Source: an uncultured Erysipelotrichaceae bacterium (GTDB lineage Bacteria; Bacillota_I; Bacilli_A; Erysipelotrichales; Erysipelotrichaceae). Taken from it: a stretch of 6,321 bases of DNA. Location: positions 1 through 6,321 of the forward strand of contig CADBND010000081.1 of NCBI GenBank assembly GCA_902795875.1, given 5' to 3'. A model generated the notes under the pieces. The model was not told the origin of the DNA. It did not search any database and saw only the letters and a program-made list of their open reading frames with translations. This document shows positions 5,966-6,321 of the stretch, piece by piece. Each line of letters begins with the position of its first letter. Within the stretch, counting starts at the first letter, position 1. The translations under genes were made by a program, and so were the position numbers.

Positions 5966-6321
5966 AGAGCTGCTAAGCAGCTCTTTTCATATCCCAGCAG
6001 GATCAGAGTCAGTATCTCGATTCCCTTCAGATAATCCTCCACATCGATCCATTCCATCGTACCGCTTCCCTTTACCGGCAACTCACAATAAGGACCGATC
6101 CCGACACAACGGCCTCCTCCATACAGGATGGGAAAACGCACATCGCTTCCGCCGTGATACTGATGTATGAAATCATGTTTTCCTTCCACCTCGCCGATAC
6201 TCTCTTCGATAAATTTCACGAAACGATCATCGTTGTCCACCATAGCCGGCTGTGCCCGGAAGTTCCCCTTTTCCAGAAGCCACTTCCCCTCAAGCTCTTT
6301 TTCCAGAACAGCCTTCACTTC
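5914..6321 (-). CDS. M20-family metallopeptidase, C-terminal part (5' end beyond window)
   Basis: About 135 codons before the stop belong to the C-terminal catalytic lobe of the M20 family (ArgE/DapE/dipeptidase group), zinc enzymes that hydrolyse amide bonds in dipeptides and acylated amino acids. The evidence is the HGGSDVRF motif (GGSD at 6142-6153), followed by a glycine-rich VGIGP turn and MEWIDVEDYLKG at about 6025-6057, the usual last helix. The frame is open to the right edge, so the start is not in view; the in-frame GTG near the edge is not a real start. Two features are odd. The metal-ligand His expected four residues before the MEW glutamate is Ser (6064-6066). And after LLGYEK, where relatives normally end, the frame continues some 22 residues through a terminator hairpin and antisense to the membrane-protein gene. 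It could be a frameshifted or divergent copy. Confidence 0.75.
   Translation of the reverse strand, partial: EVKAVLEKELEGKWLLEKGNFRAQPAMVDNDDRFVKFIEESIGEVEGKHDFIHQYHGGSDVRFPILYGGGRCVGIGPYCELPVKGSGTMEWIDVEDYLKGIEILTLILLGYEKSCLAALYFISSVSFSTAFFRTI
5964..5987. terminator. Hairpin terminator at the end of the S10 operon, inside the M20 reading frame
   Basis: A ten-base-pair stem, AAAGAGCTGC (5964-5973) with GCAGCTCTTT (5977-5986), encloses a three-base TAA loop. It begins inside the stop codon of the membrane-protein gene. On the plus strand it is followed by a short TTTT including the stem end; on the minus strand it is followed by a longer T-rich stretch (TTTACTTTATTTC), so it looks at least as good for the opposite direction. 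As annotated, it lies within the 3' coding part of the M20 gene. Confidence 0.7.

Overview
The window reads as a bacterial chromosome segment from a Gram-positive, Bacillota-type organism. The evidence is strong purine-rich Shine-Dalgarno sequences (AAAGGAGG type), sigma-A-like promoter hexamers, short intergenic gaps and protein families typical of gut and oral Firmicutes. The base composition is moderate and many genes favour ATC and GTC codons. A member of the Erysipelotrichia or Clostridia is my guess, at low confidence. Nothing marks the segment as phage, plasmid or transposon: I see no integrase, transposase, tRNA, rRNA or CRISPR array.

Layout from left to right. Positions 1-1737 hold two membrane permease genes of an oligopeptide ABC transporter on the minus strand, oppB then oppC, with oppC running off the left edge. 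An AT-rich divergent intergenic region (1738-1898) carries a good minus-strand promoter for oppB and a cluster of palindromic TTTTCA half-sites. Positions 1899-3047 encode an M24-family, creatinase/Xaa-Pro-peptidase-like metallopeptidase on the plus strand, closed by a very strong hairpin terminator. A convergent minus-strand gene (3120-3944) encodes a SagB-type nitroreductase. Divergent from it, a two-gene plus-strand operon (4046-5965) encodes a serine carboxypeptidase of family S10 and a small four-helix membrane protein of unknown function. The right edge (5914-6321, minus strand) holds the C-terminal third or so of an M20-family metallopeptidase, whose reading frame runs through a terminator-like hairpin and overlaps the end of the membrane-protein gene.

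Taken together, the genes suggest peptide scavenging: OppBC would import oligopeptides, and the M24, S10 and M20 proteins, none with a visible export signal in what can be read, could trim them in the cytoplasm from both ends. This joint role is inferred from gene content and proximity, because the genes lie in several transcription units. There are no gene-free stretches over 300 bases. I did not find a convincing undescribed multi-gene system. The points most worth checking are the nested 3' end of the M20 gene, its missing C-terminal metal-ligand histidine, the non-canonical M24 active site, and the Fur-like palindrome between the opp operon and the M24 gene.
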